From NCBI GenBank assembly GCA_016789745.1, contig JAEUQF010000376.1, positions 1 through 43,055 of the forward strand: a stretch of DNA of 43,055 bases, in the 5' to 3' direction. Source of the stretch: Bryobacterales bacterium. GTDB taxonomy: Bacteria; Acidobacteriota; Terriglobia; Bryobacterales; Bryobacteraceae. This document shows, one piece after another, positions 15,557-23,408 of this stretch. The position numbers and the translations under genes are program-made. The stretch's first letter is position 1, and every line of letters starts with the position of its first letter. The notes under the pieces are model-generated. The model ran no database searches and was not told where the DNA came from. It worked only from the letters and a program-made list of their open reading frames with translations.

Positions 15557-16381
15557 CTAGGGCTGCGTATTGTCTTCGCCCAGTTTCACGGTGTGATCCA
15601 GCAGGACGGCATTCGGCAGCAGCGCTTCCTGCTGGCCCGATTGCAGTACGACGTGGGTGGCGGTGATGGCCTTCAGCACGCCTTTCTGCCCGGCCATATC
15701 CACCGGTTGGCCCACGACCAGCACCTTACGCGCATAGAAACCGGCGGAGATGTTGCGGACGATCTCGCGATTACCCAAGCCAAACGACAATCCAAAGGCG
15801 AGCGCCGCGCCGCCCAGCAGGAAGCTGGTCACGATACGGACAATGTCGGTGTCGATCTTCAATTGGGCGATGGCCATCATGGCACAGACGAACAGGATCA
15901 GCCCCGAAACCAGCTTGCCCAGCGTGGGGGCAAACTCAATGCCCGAACTCTCAGCCGATTGCGCCACGGTCTGCCCGGCGAACTGGCCCACCGTGCTGCC
16001 CAGGATCAGCAGGAGCAGGGCGGAGACGATGTTAGGGAGGTATTCGAAGAAAGAGCCGATGGCGTTGGAGATGGCCACCAGCCCGAGCGCATCCACCGTG
16101 GTCTTGGCAAACAGCAGCAGCACCAGGAAGTAGACCAGTCTTGGCACCAGCAGCGTGAGTTCCTGGCGAATGCCGAGTTGGTGCAGCGCGCCATCGATGC
16201 CGACGCGGCCCACCAGGGCGTCGAAGCGCACCTTGGTCAGCGCATAGCGCAGCGACTTCTCAATGAGCTTGGCAGCCACGAAGGCGCCAACCAGCAGCAG
16301 CACGCCCATCAGCACCTTGGGAACGGCCGCAATGATGGAGTCCACCAGCCCCAGGAAGGCCTGGATGAGCTTCTCTTTCAT
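15557..16381 (-). CDS. Mechanosensitive channel, MscS-related with extra helices
   Basis: The 274-residue inner-membrane protein has about five hydrophobic segments: around 16-40, 75-98, 105-135, 150-175 and 185-205. The fourth and fifth are Gly/Ala-rich, with GGAALAFGLSFGLGNREIVRNISAGFYARKV, the pore-helix and beta-domain entry of MscS-type channels. The upstream helices match the repeated TM_helix segments of CmpX-like channels. A short beta domain (VVGQPVDMAGQKGVLKAITATHVVL) follows, and the large cytoplasmic cage is missing. It would release ions on hypo-osmotic shock or act as a membrane-tension sensor. Its start overlaps the small gene upstream by four bases, tying it to the second ECF sigma factor. 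A leader for the ECF-ChrR pair begins only 37 bases after its stop. Confidence 0.85.
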   Translation of the reverse strand: MKEKLIQAFLGLVDSIIAAVPKVLMGVLLLVGAFVAAKLIEKSLRYALTKVRFDALVGRVGIDGALHQLGIRQELTLLVPRLVYFLVLLLFAKTTVDALGLVAISNAIGSFFEYLPNIVSALLLLILGSTVGQFAGQTVAQSAESSGIEFAPTLGKLVSGLILFVCAMMAIAQLKIDTDIVRIVTSFLLGGAALAFGLSFGLGNREIVRNISAGFYARKVLVVGQPVDMAGQKGVLKAITATHVVLQSGQQEALLPNAVLLDHTVKLGEDNTQP

Positions 16382-16629
16382 GACTGCTTATCCTTTCCGC
16401 CGCCTGCGATATCGGCCCAGTGCGCGCACAGGCTCAGCATCTCCAACAGAACGACTTTCGGCATCTGCCAGGCAAACGAGGCATACTGTCCGGCCGCTGC
16501 TTTGCGATGAATGCTGCGCTTCACCTTGCCGGCAAAATCGGTGGAGGGTTCCACTTCCTGATCGCGCAGCACCTCCACCAGACGGCCCTGTTCCAGATCA
16601 TCACCCTGCCCGCCGTTCCCGGCGTTCAT
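16378..16629 (-). CDS. Small protein between ECF sigma and MscS, candidate anti-sigma
   Basis: The 83-residue protein overlaps the sigma gene upstream and the channel gene downstream by four bases each, so all three are translationally coupled. It has a charged N-terminal half (LVEVLRDQEVEPSTDFAGKVKRSIHRK), a pattern often seen in small proteins encoded directly behind ECF sigma genes. A more hydrophobic C-terminal segment follows (SFAWQMPKVVLLEMLSLCAHW). It lacks the HxxxCxxC zinc motif of classical anti-sigma domains. The hydrophobic segment is too short and broken for a sure membrane span, but could dock at the membrane or on the channel. A role as a zinc-less anti-sigma linking channel state to sigma activity is an inference from position. 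Confidence 0.6.
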   Translation of the reverse strand: MNAGNGGQGDDLEQGRLVEVLRDQEVEPSTDFAGKVKRSIHRKAAAGQYASFAWQMPKVVLLEMLSLCAHWADIAGGGKDKQS

Positions 16630-17216
16630 GCTTCTGCTCCTTCATAACGGCTGCGGAAGAATTCACGGCCGCGTTTGATGCGCATCTTGACGGCCGATAA
16701 ACCCAGGCCGAGCGACGCGGCGATCTCCTCATAGGAAAGCTCATCCATATCGCGCATCACCAGCGGTACGCGCAAGGTGGGCGGCATCATGGACAGGATG
16801 CCTTCGATACGCTGCCGGTTGGCCATGCGCTCCAGCTTGCGTTCCGCGTCGGCGGGAACCCGCATCTGCTCGAAGGCCTCCGCGCCGTCGTCTTCTAAGG
16901 CGACGTCGCCGCGGCCCTGGCGCTTCTTCATATGGTTCAGGCAGTGGTTCACCTTGATGCGCTGCAGCCACGAGCGAAAGGCCGAGCGCCCCTCAAAGGT
17001 TCGCAGCGCGAAGAAGGCTTTGACGAAGACTTCCTGCGCCAGGTCCTCGGCATTGTTCTCGTCGCGGGTCAGAAAACGGCAATCGGCCAAGATCCGGCCC
17101 TGGTAGCGTTTCACCAGTTCTTCGAAGGCACGCAAGTCCCCCTCCGGGCTGCTCATCACCAGCCGCAGCAAATCCTCATCCGGATCAATGAACTCCTGAA
17201 AAGGCTCTCGCGTCAA
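16626..17216 (-). CDS. ECF RNA polymerase sigma factor
   Basis: The 196-residue ECF sigma factor has region 2 at about 25-95 (FEELVKRYQGRILADCRFLT, DENNAEDLAQEVFVKAFFAL, FRSWLQRIKVNHCLNHMKK). Region 4 lies at about 130-190 (ILSMMPPTLRVPLVMRDMDELSYEEIAASLGLGLSAVKMRIKRGREFF). The DxxQEVF and YEEIAxxLG motifs are canonical. The start is a TTG at 17216; no better ATG lies nearby. It heads an operon of sigma, small protein and MscS channel, each joined by a four-base overlap. It is divergent from mscL across a 243-base gap, which is a good place for an autoregulated promoter. Whether this factor also reads mscL is inferred from the arrangement. Confidence 0.92.
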   Translation of the reverse strand: MTREPFQEFIDPDEDLLRLVMSSPEGDLRAFEELVKRYQGRILADCRFLTRDENNAEDLAQEVFVKAFFALRTFEGRSAFRSWLQRIKVNHCLNHMKKRQGRGDVALEDDGAEAFEQMRVPADAERKLERMANRQRIEGILSMMPPTLRVPLVMRDMDELSYEEIAASLGLGLSAVKMRIKRGREFFRSRYEGAEA

Positions 17217-17459
17217 AACGGTTTCGACCTTCGGAATTCAGAGTCTCTCATATTCAATGACCGGAGGGCAGCAGGAAAAGTCACATAGCCCGCACAGTAC
17301 TGCCGTTGGAATTCCGCTTCTAAAAATTCTCGCCCGTTCGTGTGACTTTCCGCAAACATGTCCTGTCAGGAGGGTTGGAACGGCACAAGACACCTACTCG
17401 CAGCGCCTTCCACGTGGCGGCCCCGGAACCCCGGGGTCGCACCTTTAGAGGAGCCGGAT
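17217..17459. promoter_or_regulatory. Divergent regulatory gap between ECF sigma and mscL
   Basis: This 243-base stretch holds no gene. It separates the sigma operon (minus) from mscL (plus). A GGAAC at 17377-17381 has the look of an ECF -35 core pointing toward mscL. CGGAATTC (17232-17239) and GAATTCCG (17309-17316) form an 8-base inverted pair 69 bases apart. Neither is strong enough to assign a promoter. GAGGAGCC just before 17460 is the mscL ribosome-binding site. Confidence 0.4.
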
Positions 17460-17888
17460 ATGCTTAACGACTTCAAAGCCTTCCTTATGAGAGGCAATGT
17501 TCTTGACCTTGCGGTAGCCGTGATCGTCGGTGCCGCGTTTGGAGCCATCGTCACTTCGTTAGTGAACGATGTGGTGACCCCGCCGATAGGCCTGCTGCTG
17601 GGGCATGTCGACTTTAAAGACCTTTTCCTGAGCCTGAACGGCCAATCGTATCCCACGCTGGCGGCCGCGAAGGCTGCCGCGGCGCCCGTCATCGCCTACG
17701 GCCAGTTTCTGAACACCGTGGTCAACTTTCTGATCGTTTCGATGGTCATCTTCGCGGTGGTACGCACCTCGGCCCGCTTCGAAAAGCCGGCACCTGCCCC
17801 GGCGGCGTCGACCAAACAATGCCCTTACTGCTGCAACACGATTCCGCTGGCGGCCGAACGCTGCGGCTTTTGCACCTCCAGCCTGTAA
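17460..17888 (+). CDS. mscL: Large-conductance mechanosensitive channel with zinc-ribbon tail
   Basis: The 142-residue channel has the MscL N-terminal helix and pore-lining TM1 (FLMRGNVLDLAVAVIVGAAF, residues 8-27, then SLVNDVVTPPIG at 33-44). A periplasmic loop (about 48-78) and TM2 (about 83-103, NTVVNFLIVSMVIFAVVR) follow. It forms a pentamer that opens under high membrane tension and protects against osmotic downshock. The unusual part is the end: after a Pro/Ala linker (109-117) come Cys121, Cys124, Cys135 and Cys138 in CPYC and CGFC. This is a zinc-ribbon where many MscL proteins have a helical bundle. The start is the ATG with GAGGAG upstream; a longer in-frame ORF reaches to 17358 but has no RBS. 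It is divergent from the ECF sigma operon. Confidence 0.95.
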   Translation: MLNDFKAFLMRGNVLDLAVAVIVGAAFGAIVTSLVNDVVTPPIGLLLGHVDFKDLFLSLNGQSYPTLAAAKAAAAPVIAYGQFLNTVVNFLIVSMVIFAVVRTSARFEKPAPAPAASTKQCPYCCNTIPLAAERCGFCTSSL

Positions 17889-17908
17889 TGTGCTGACCGG
17901 AGAAAGCC

Positions 17909-18949
17909 ATGTTCAAGCGTCTATTGCTCACCGCGATTACTCTCGCCCAAACGGTTGCCGCCGATCAAATCGTCCTTAAGAATGGCGACCGGATTACCGG
18001 GGACATTGTAAAGAAAGATGGCAAGACCATTACCATCAAAAGTGCCAGTTTCGGTGTCATCAGCACCGCCTGGGAGCAGGTTGCCGCGATTGAAGCAACC
18101 AAGCCGCTCACCGTTGTCCTGCAGGACGGCAAAGACCAGCAGGCCACCCTGAGCACGTCTGGCGGGCAGGTGGAAATCGCGGCGCCATCGGGGAAGACGG
18201 CGGTGGCCCCCGCCGATATCGTCACGCTGCGCAATGCCGACGAACAGCGGGCGTACGAACGGCTGCTGAACCCGGGTTGGGGCCAGTTGTGGGCGGGCAC
18301 CGGCAGTCTGGGCTTCGCGGGCACCAGCGGCAACGCCCGCACGCTCACCTTCACCACCGGCATCAACGCGGCCCGCATCACTCGCACCGATAAGACCATG
18401 CTGTACTTCAACACCATTAAGGCCTCGGCACTGGTGAATGGGCGCAGCGCGGGCACGGCGCAGGCTATTCGCGGCGGGCTCGGCTATGACCACAACGTCG
18501 GTTCGCGGCTGTTCGTGAACGTCTTTAACGACTACGAATACGACCGCTTCCAGAACCTGGACCTGCGCTTTGTGCTGGGCGGTGGCTTGGGTTACCACGC
18601 GTACAAGAGCGAACGCAGCCGGCTGGACCTGCTGGGTGGTGCCGCTTACAACCACTCGCGATTCTCCACGCCGTTGATCCGGAACGCCGCCGAACTCTAC
18701 TGGGGCGATGAATATGCCTTCAAACTCAGCGGATCCACCTCGCTGGTGCAAAGCTTCCGCATGTTCAACGACCTCACCAACAGCGGCAGCTATCGCATGA
18801 ACTTCGACCTTGGGCTGTCCAGCAAGCTCACCAAATGGCTTGTCTGGAACGCCTCCATCAGTGACCGTTATTTGAATCGTCCTGCTCCCGGCCGCAAAAC
18901 CAACGATTTTCTATACACCACAGGCCTGGGCATTACGTTCGCGAAGTAG
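17909..18949 (+). CDS. DUF481 outer-membrane beta-barrel protein
   Basis: The 346-residue protein has a signal peptide (to about residue 18, ending TVAADQ). An N-terminal region of about 100 residues follows, with VLKNGDRITGDIVKKDGKTITIKSASFG and a second copy of this small beta motif near 70. From about 125 on, the sequence is alternating hydrophobic strands (GSLGFAGTSGNARTLTFTTG, LRFVLGGGLGYHAYK, FLYTTGLGITFAK) ending in an amphipathic strand, the pattern of the DUF481 salt-induced outer-membrane barrel. Some DUF481 proteins are induced by salt, which suits its place 20 bases after mscL. It is probably in the mscL transcription unit. An inverted repeat that could end transcription follows at 18972-18997. 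Confidence 0.88.
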   Translation: MFKRLLLTAITLAQTVAADQIVLKNGDRITGDIVKKDGKTITIKSASFGVISTAWEQVAAIEATKPLTVVLQDGKDQQATLSTSGGQVEIAAPSGKTAVAPADIVTLRNADEQRAYERLLNPGWGQLWAGTGSLGFAGTSGNARTLTFTTGINAARITRTDKTMLYFNTIKASALVNGRSAGTAQAIRGGLGYDHNVGSRLFVNVFNDYEYDRFQNLDLRFVLGGGLGYHAYKSERSRLDLLGGAAYNHSRFSTPLIRNAAELYWGDEYAFKLSGSTSLVQSFRMFNDLTNSGSYRMNFDLGLSSKLTKWLVWNASISDRYLNRPAPGRKTNDFLYTTGLGITFAK

Positions 18950-18971
18950 TCCTTTTTGCACGGCAAGCCGG

Positions 18972-18997
18972 CGGGCGCCTTCTCGGAGGGGCGCCCG
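18972..18997 (+). terminator. Hairpin after DUF481 gene
   Basis: CGGGCGCC (18972-18979) and GGCGCCCG (18990-18997) form an exact 8-base stem with a 10-base loop, 22 bases after the DUF481 stop. No T-run follows, so it could be a Rho-assisted terminator, an RNA processing site or a spacer hairpin before the BON/LysM gene. Confidence 0.5.
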
Positions 18998-19048
18998 ATG
19001 GATGCCGCCACCCTTCACGTTGTCTACTGACTCCCGGAGATCCTTGTT

Positions 19049-19456
19049 ATGTCCTCTTTCGATAGCTTGAAAGCCAAATACCAGCCGGTCATTGACCTGG
19101 CCAAAGCGAGCAACGTCCGCATCGAGCACCTGCATGAGGATGCGCAGACCGGCAAACTGGTCCTGAGCGGTGCGGCGCCAAGTGAGCGCATCGTAAATCG
19201 CGTCTGGAACAAGATCAAGGAAATTGATTCGGCGTATCCGGACCTGAGCTGCCAGCTTACGATGGATGGTTCGCTGCCGGAGCCGGTCCGCACGCACACC
19301 GTTGTGGCCGGCGATTCGCTGTGGAAGATCGCCAAGACCCATTTGGGCGAAGGCGGCCGGTACCCCGAGATCATCGCCGCCAACCCCGGCAAACTCGTCG
19401 ATGCAAACAGCGTGATCCACCCGGGGGATGTACTGGTGGTTCCTGACGCCGACTAA
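19049..19456 (+). CDS. BON-LysM protein, Kbp (YgaU)-like
   Basis: The 135-residue protein has a BON-like domain (about residues 13-78, VRIEHLHEDAQTGKLVLSGAAP, then IDSAYPDLSCQLTMDGSL). It is followed by a complete LysM domain (about 82-133, RTHTVVAGDSLWKIAKTHLGEGGRYPEII, then VIHPGDVLVVP). That order and length match E. coli Kbp (YgaU), a cytoplasmic K+-binding protein that senses potassium. There is no signal peptide, which agrees with a cytoplasmic protein. A GGAG lies about 12 bases before the ATG. Its place next to two channels and a salt-type barrel suggests a common osmotic or ionic theme. Peptidoglycan binding is the alternative for a LysM protein, but without export it is less likely. 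Confidence 0.82.
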   Translation: MSSFDSLKAKYQPVIDLAKASNVRIEHLHEDAQTGKLVLSGAAPSERIVNRVWNKIKEIDSAYPDLSCQLTMDGSLPEPVRTHTVVAGDSLWKIAKTHLGEGGRYPEIIAANPGKLVDANSVIHPGDVLVVPDAD

Positions 19457-19457
19457 C

Positions 19458-19925
19458 ATGTCCAGCCTTGCGTTTCGACTGAAGACTGCCGGTATGAACA
19501 TGGGCCCTCTGGCGAATCTCTTCTATCGCCGCAAGCGCGAGAACACGGCCGAAGATGCGGAAGCCCGCACGCGTTTTGACGCCGTGGTCCGCAGTATAGG
19601 TACACAAACCCTGGCGGCAGGCATGGCCGCGGCCTTCCGCTCCGGCCGGTCGCCCCTGTTTTCGGAACTGGTGGCACAGTTGTTTGATCAGGGTTCGCGA
19701 CTGGATAAAGAGCTAACGCTGCAGTTGCTTGGCTTGCCTGCGGAACAGGTGAACCGGACCTCGCGCGATGCGGTTCGACGGGCGGCGGAGGAGCTGGAGA
19801 TGCTGGATACGCTGCTGATTGAACGCTTCAGCGCTGCCTACGCGCAACGGCCGGAGTGGGTGAAAACGCTGGGAGCACCGGTGCTGCACCTGGTGATGGA
19901 GAAGATCGCCGAGCCGTATAAATAG
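19458..19925 (+). CDS. Helical hypothetical protein
   Basis: The 155-residue protein is mostly predicted helix, without signal peptide or membrane span, and I do not recognise its family. The charged middle (RRKRENTAEDAEARTRFDAVVRS) and the helices RSPLFSELVAQLFDQGSRLDKELTLQLLG and DAVRRAAEELEMLDTLLIERFSAAYA could form a coiled or helical bundle. The ATG at 19458 follows the stop of the LysM gene by one base, which suggests coupled translation. A start 10 codons upstream inside the LysM gene is less plausible. Internal ATGs at 19494 and 19500 are also possible. Its function may be linked to the K+-binding-like protein. A short imperfect hairpin (about 19931-19952) lies between its stop and the convergent receptor gene. 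Confidence 0.55.
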   Translation: MSSLAFRLKTAGMNMGPLANLFYRRKRENTAEDAEARTRFDAVVRSIGTQTLAAGMAAAFRSGRSPLFSELVAQLFDQGSRLDKELTLQLLGLPAEQVNRTSRDAVRRAAEELEMLDTLLIERFSAAYAQRPEWVKTLGAPVLHLVMEKIAEPYK

Positions 19926-19976
19926 CAAAAGGGGCGACCCGCAGGCCGCCCTCTTCGCTTCTCACATTCACGTCTA

Positions 19977-22900
19977 TTAGAACTGCAGCCTGGCTCCGAT
20001 CTGGCCGACGCGGCCGCCGCCGAAGTCGACGCCACGCGCTCCGCGGATTACGCCGAATGCGTTGTCGTTGACGTTCATGACCGGGTCGCCGAGGTTGTTC
20101 CAGTTCGGGAGATTGGTGAAGCTGCCCTCGATCTTGAAGCTCAGCTTCTCGGTGATGGGGATCTGCTTCATCATGCCCATGTTCCAGGCAAACGTTCCAG
20201 GTCCCACCACGATCCCGACGCCGGAGTTCCCAAAGCGGCCGATGGGCGCCACGTCTCGTCCAGGAACGACACCGACGAGGCAGTCCCACTGGTTGGCGGC
20301 ACCGGGGGCGCGGCCGGGGCAGTAGAAGGCGCTGCGATCGAGCCAGCGGGCGGCGGTGGGGTTATCCACGGAGCCGTTGCCGACGCGGTCCGGACGCTGT
20401 GTGCCGCGACTGGTGGCGTTGGTGCCCGAAGGGTCGCCTACGCTGACCGTGGGGGTCAGGAAGGGCCCGCTCTGGAGGGTCAGAATCGAGGAGATCTGCC
20501 AGCCGCCCAGGACGGTATCCACAAGACGATTGGCGTTGTTCATGAACATGCGGCCTTTGCCGAAGGGCAGTTCGTAGACCAGGTTCAGGAGCGCACGATG
20601 GCGGCGGAAGGCGTAGATATCGCCGCGGTCGCCGGCGCGGTTGAGCGAGTTGGTGACACGCCCGCCGCCGGTTTCGCCGGAGAAACTGCTGGACGCCGGG
20701 CCCTGGTTGTCGCCCAGCGCTTTGGCCAACGTATAGGCGCTGGTGAACGAGAGGCCCTTGGCGAAGCGGCGGTTCAACTCCACCTGGAACGAGTTGTAGT
20801 TGGTGTTGGCACCCGCGTCGCGGCTAAAGATGAGGCCCCAATTGGGGAAGGGCCGGTCGGTGTTCGGCCGTTGGGAAAAGAAGCGCGTATCGGGGGCCAT
20901 CTGGTTCACGTCGGGCGCCCACGGCATATGCGTGCTCTTGTTGCCGATGTAGCTCAAGCGAAGGCCGGTGGTGTTGGACAACTGCCGGTCCACCGACATG
21001 GACCACTGCACCATGCGCGGCGGATGGAAGTCGATCTGGTTGGCGGTGCGGAACTCAAAGGTGCCCACCGCGCCGGAGCGGATGCCGCTGCCGGGGGTGC
21101 GCGTGTCGGGCAGGGTGAAGACGGGCTTGCCATCCGCGCCGACGTTGTTGAAGTTACGAACGTCACTCTGCACGGTGCCGGTGAGCGAGAAGAAGACGCT
21201 GCCGAGGGTGATCATGTTGTAAACGCCGCCGCTGGCGCGCAGCGTGGTTTTGTTGTCCAGGCGGTAGGCGAAGCCCAGGCGGGGCAGGAACTGCGTGTAG
21301 TAGTTCTCGCGCAGGCCTTCGGGCAAGCCCGCTTCTTCGGCGGTGACGATGGGCGTGCAAGGCACACCGTTGATGGCGGCGCCGGGGCAGCCGTTGAAGG
21401 ACGTGATCGCACCCGGGGCCACCAGTTCGCGGGCCTTCGGATCACTCATGACGATGACGCGGCCGGTGCGCGGGACGCTGCGATCGAAGTTGGCGATGTT
21501 GAAGCCGGCATCGTAATAGCCGGGGTGGAACTCGTAACGAATGCCGTATTCCAGGGTGAGGCGATTGGTAAGGCGCCAGCTGTCCTGGGCGTAGAACTTG
21601 TAGTGCGTGGCGCGGCCGTCGTTGTCGCTGGAGAGCACGGCGATGGAGCTGGATGCGGGCGTGCCCAGCAGGAAGTCCGCCCAGGAGTTGCCGGCGAAGG
21701 TGCCGTTGAAGCCGAAGTCGCCGTAGTTGTTGCCGGTGGTGAAGCCGAGCGCGCTCTTGCCCTGCAGCTTGCGGATATCGCCGCCGAACTTGAAGGTGTG
21801 CTTGCCACGGATCCAGGTGAGGTTGTCGATGAACTGGATGTTCTTGGACACGCTGAAGCCGGGGCGGCCCTTGTTGAAGCTGGTGTACTGATCGATGGAG
21901 AAGTTCGGCAGTCCGTTGAAGAAGATGTCCCGTTGGATGTCCTTCAGGTTCAGGCTGTTGGTGAAGGCCCGCCCATCGAAGGGGAAGTCGGTGCGGCTTT
22001 CGGCGTAGCTATAGCCGCCGCGCACTTCGTTCAAGAGGGTGGGCCGGATGGTCCAGGTGTGGCTGGCCACCAGTTGCTGGTGGTCGTTGTTGTTGGTGTC
22101 TGAAGGCAGGGTGAGGTTGTTGGGGCTGAGGGTGGGATTCTTCTTCCAGGTGTAACGCCCGAAGACCGCATGCTGGGGGCTGATGGTCTGGTCAATGCGG
22201 ACGTCGAACTGATTGGACTCGATGTTGGCGATGCGGTTTTGGATAAAGTTATTCACGCTGCGGCGCGTGCCGTCGCCGACGTTGATGGCCGGATAGAGTG
22301 GGATGATGGCGCGCGCGACGGCATTGATGCGGCTGGCGGGGATGACGTTGCCAGCGAAGGGCTGCCCGGTGAGCGGGTCGCGCACGGTGACGCCTTCGGC
22401 GGTGAAGTCGCCCTGGCGTAGGCGCTGGCTCGGGAGCGTGTTGGCCACGGTGGACTGGCGCGGGTAACGCAGGCTTTCCCAGGAGAACTGGAAGAAGGTG
22501 CGGTTGGTGCCGTTGTAGAGTTTGGGGATCCGCAGAGGACCGCCCAGCGTGCCGCCGAAGTTGTTGCTGACCTTGGCGGGTAGCGTGGTCTGGCCGAAGG
22601 TCAGGGCATCGAAGGCCTTGTTCTGGTGGTACCAGAACGCCGCGCCGTGATAGGCGTTGGTGCCGCCTTTGGACACGATGGTGACGTCGCCGGGCTGGCC
22701 GAACTCGGCCGCGTTGCCCACGCCCTGGACGCGGATTTCACCGATGGACTCGATGGACGGGAACAGATTGCGGTTGGCGCTGTTGCCGGTGAGGCTGGTG
22801 ATGGAGATGCCATCGGAACTCGATTCGGACTGCGCGGGGAGGCCGCCCTGGATGGCGAGACCAATGCCGTTGTCGGCCTGTACGCCCGGAAGGGTTTGGA

Positions 22901-23363
22901 GCAGGTTGTACGGCGTGGTGTTCGTGCTGGCACGGAAATTGGCAGGCAGGCTCGCCACCTTCTCCGGTGACAACGCCGAGGCGATGGATCCCGTATCGGT
23001 GGCAATGACGCCGGCCACGGCGGTCACTTCCACGGTTTGGGTGACTTCCCCAACCTGCAACTGCGCGTCGACACGCAGGGTTTGGCGGGCCACCAGCGTA
23101 ACTTCTTTCGCAATAAACGAACGGAAGCCCGACTTGGTGACCTCAACAGAGTACACACCGGGCTTTACGTTCTGGAAATCATAGGAGCCGTCTTCACGGC
23201 CGTCTGCCTGGCGCGAAACATTCTCGCCGAGGTTTGTTATTTTCACTTTCGCGCCGGAAACGGAGGCGCCGGAGGGATCAGAGACATTGCCCAGGATGAC
23301 GCCAAGCGTCGATTGGGCGTAGATGGGGCATGCTAGAAAAAACAGCCAAAGCAGAGATCGCAT
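19977..23363 (-). CDS. Large TonB-dependent receptor with N-terminal carboxypeptidase-regulatory-like domain
   Basis: The 1128-residue outer-membrane receptor starts with a signal peptide (1-16, ending YAQ). A CarboxypepD-regulatory-like beta domain follows (about 20-105, GVILGNVSDPSGASVSGAKV, then GVYSVEVTKSGF). A plug region comes next, with PYNLLQTLPGVQADNG and SIGEIRVQG (about 150-225), and then a long 22-strand-type barrel ending in Phe. This is the Oar-like layout abundant in Acidobacteriota. It takes up large substrates such as peptides or oligosaccharides using energy from TonB/ExbB/ExbD, which are encoded further on in this window. GGAG lies six bases before the ATG, with TAAAAT a further few bases upstream. 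A secreted-type S9 peptidase follows upstream on the same strand, which suggests peptide scavenging. No TonB box can be named with confidence. Confidence 0.9.
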   Translation of the reverse strand: MRSLLWLFFLACPIYAQSTLGVILGNVSDPSGASVSGAKVKITNLGENVSRQADGREDGSYDFQNVKPGVYSVEVTKSGFRSFIAKEVTLVARQTLRVDAQLQVGEVTQTVEVTAVAGVIATDTGSIASALSPEKVASLPANFRASTNTTPYNLLQTLPGVQADNGIGLAIQGGLPAQSESSSDGISITSLTGNSANRNLFPSIESIGEIRVQGVGNAAEFGQPGDVTIVSKGGTNAYHGAAFWYHQNKAFDALTFGQTTLPAKVSNNFGGTLGGPLRIPKLYNGTNRTFFQFSWESLRYPRQSTVANTLPSQRLRQGDFTAEGVTVRDPLTGQPFAGNVIPASRINAVARAIIPLYPAINVGDGTRRSVNNFIQNRIANIESNQFDVRIDQTISPQHAVFGRYTWKKNPTLSPNNLTLPSDTNNNDHQQLVASHTWTIRPTLLNEVRGGYSYAESRTDFPFDGRAFTNSLNLKDIQRDIFFNGLPNFSIDQYTSFNKGRPGFSVSKNIQFIDNLTWIRGKHTFKFGGDIRKLQGKSALGFTTGNNYGDFGFNGTFAGNSWADFLLGTPASSSIAVLSSDNDGRATHYKFYAQDSWRLTNRLTLEYGIRYEFHPGYYDAGFNIANFDRSVPRTGRVIVMSDPKARELVAPGAITSFNGCPGAAINGVPCTPIVTAEEAGLPEGLRENYYTQFLPRLGFAYRLDNKTTLRASGGVYNMITLGSVFFSLTGTVQSDVRNFNNVGADGKPVFTLPDTRTPGSGIRSGAVGTFEFRTANQIDFHPPRMVQWSMSVDRQLSNTTGLRLSYIGNKSTHMPWAPDVNQMAPDTRFFSQRPNTDRPFPNWGLIFSRDAGANTNYNSFQVELNRRFAKGLSFTSAYTLAKALGDNQGPASSSFSGETGGGRVTNSLNRAGDRGDIYAFRRHRALLNLVYELPFGKGRMFMNNANRLVDTVLGGWQISSILTLQSGPFLTPTVSVGDPSGTNATSRGTQRPDRVGNGSVDNPTAARWLDRSAFYCPGRAPGAANQWDCLVGVVPGRDVAPIGRFGNSGVGIVVGPGTFAWNMGMMKQIPITEKLSFKIEGSFTNLPNWNNLGDPVMNVNDNAFGVIRGARGVDFGGGRVGQIGARLQF

Positions 23364-23408
23364 GGATCTCCATATTTTAGCGGGCCACCGTTACCGTTGT
23401 ATAAATTT

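Noticed and set aside
15542..15557. Short inverted repeat GTGCC-N6-GGCAC between the MscS gene and the ECF-ChrR pair as a terminator
   Set aside because: The stem is only five bases and overlaps the MscS stop codon.
17232..17316. CGGAATTC/GAATTCCG inverted pair and GGAAC motif as an ECF autoregulatory promoter
   Set aside because: The arms are 69 bases apart and no matching -10 element lies at the usual spacing; chance occurrence is likely. Mentioned only as part of the intergenic feature.
19931..19952. Hairpin after 19925 as a strong terminator
   Set aside because: The stem GGGCGACC/GGCCGCCC has a mismatch and no T-run follows.
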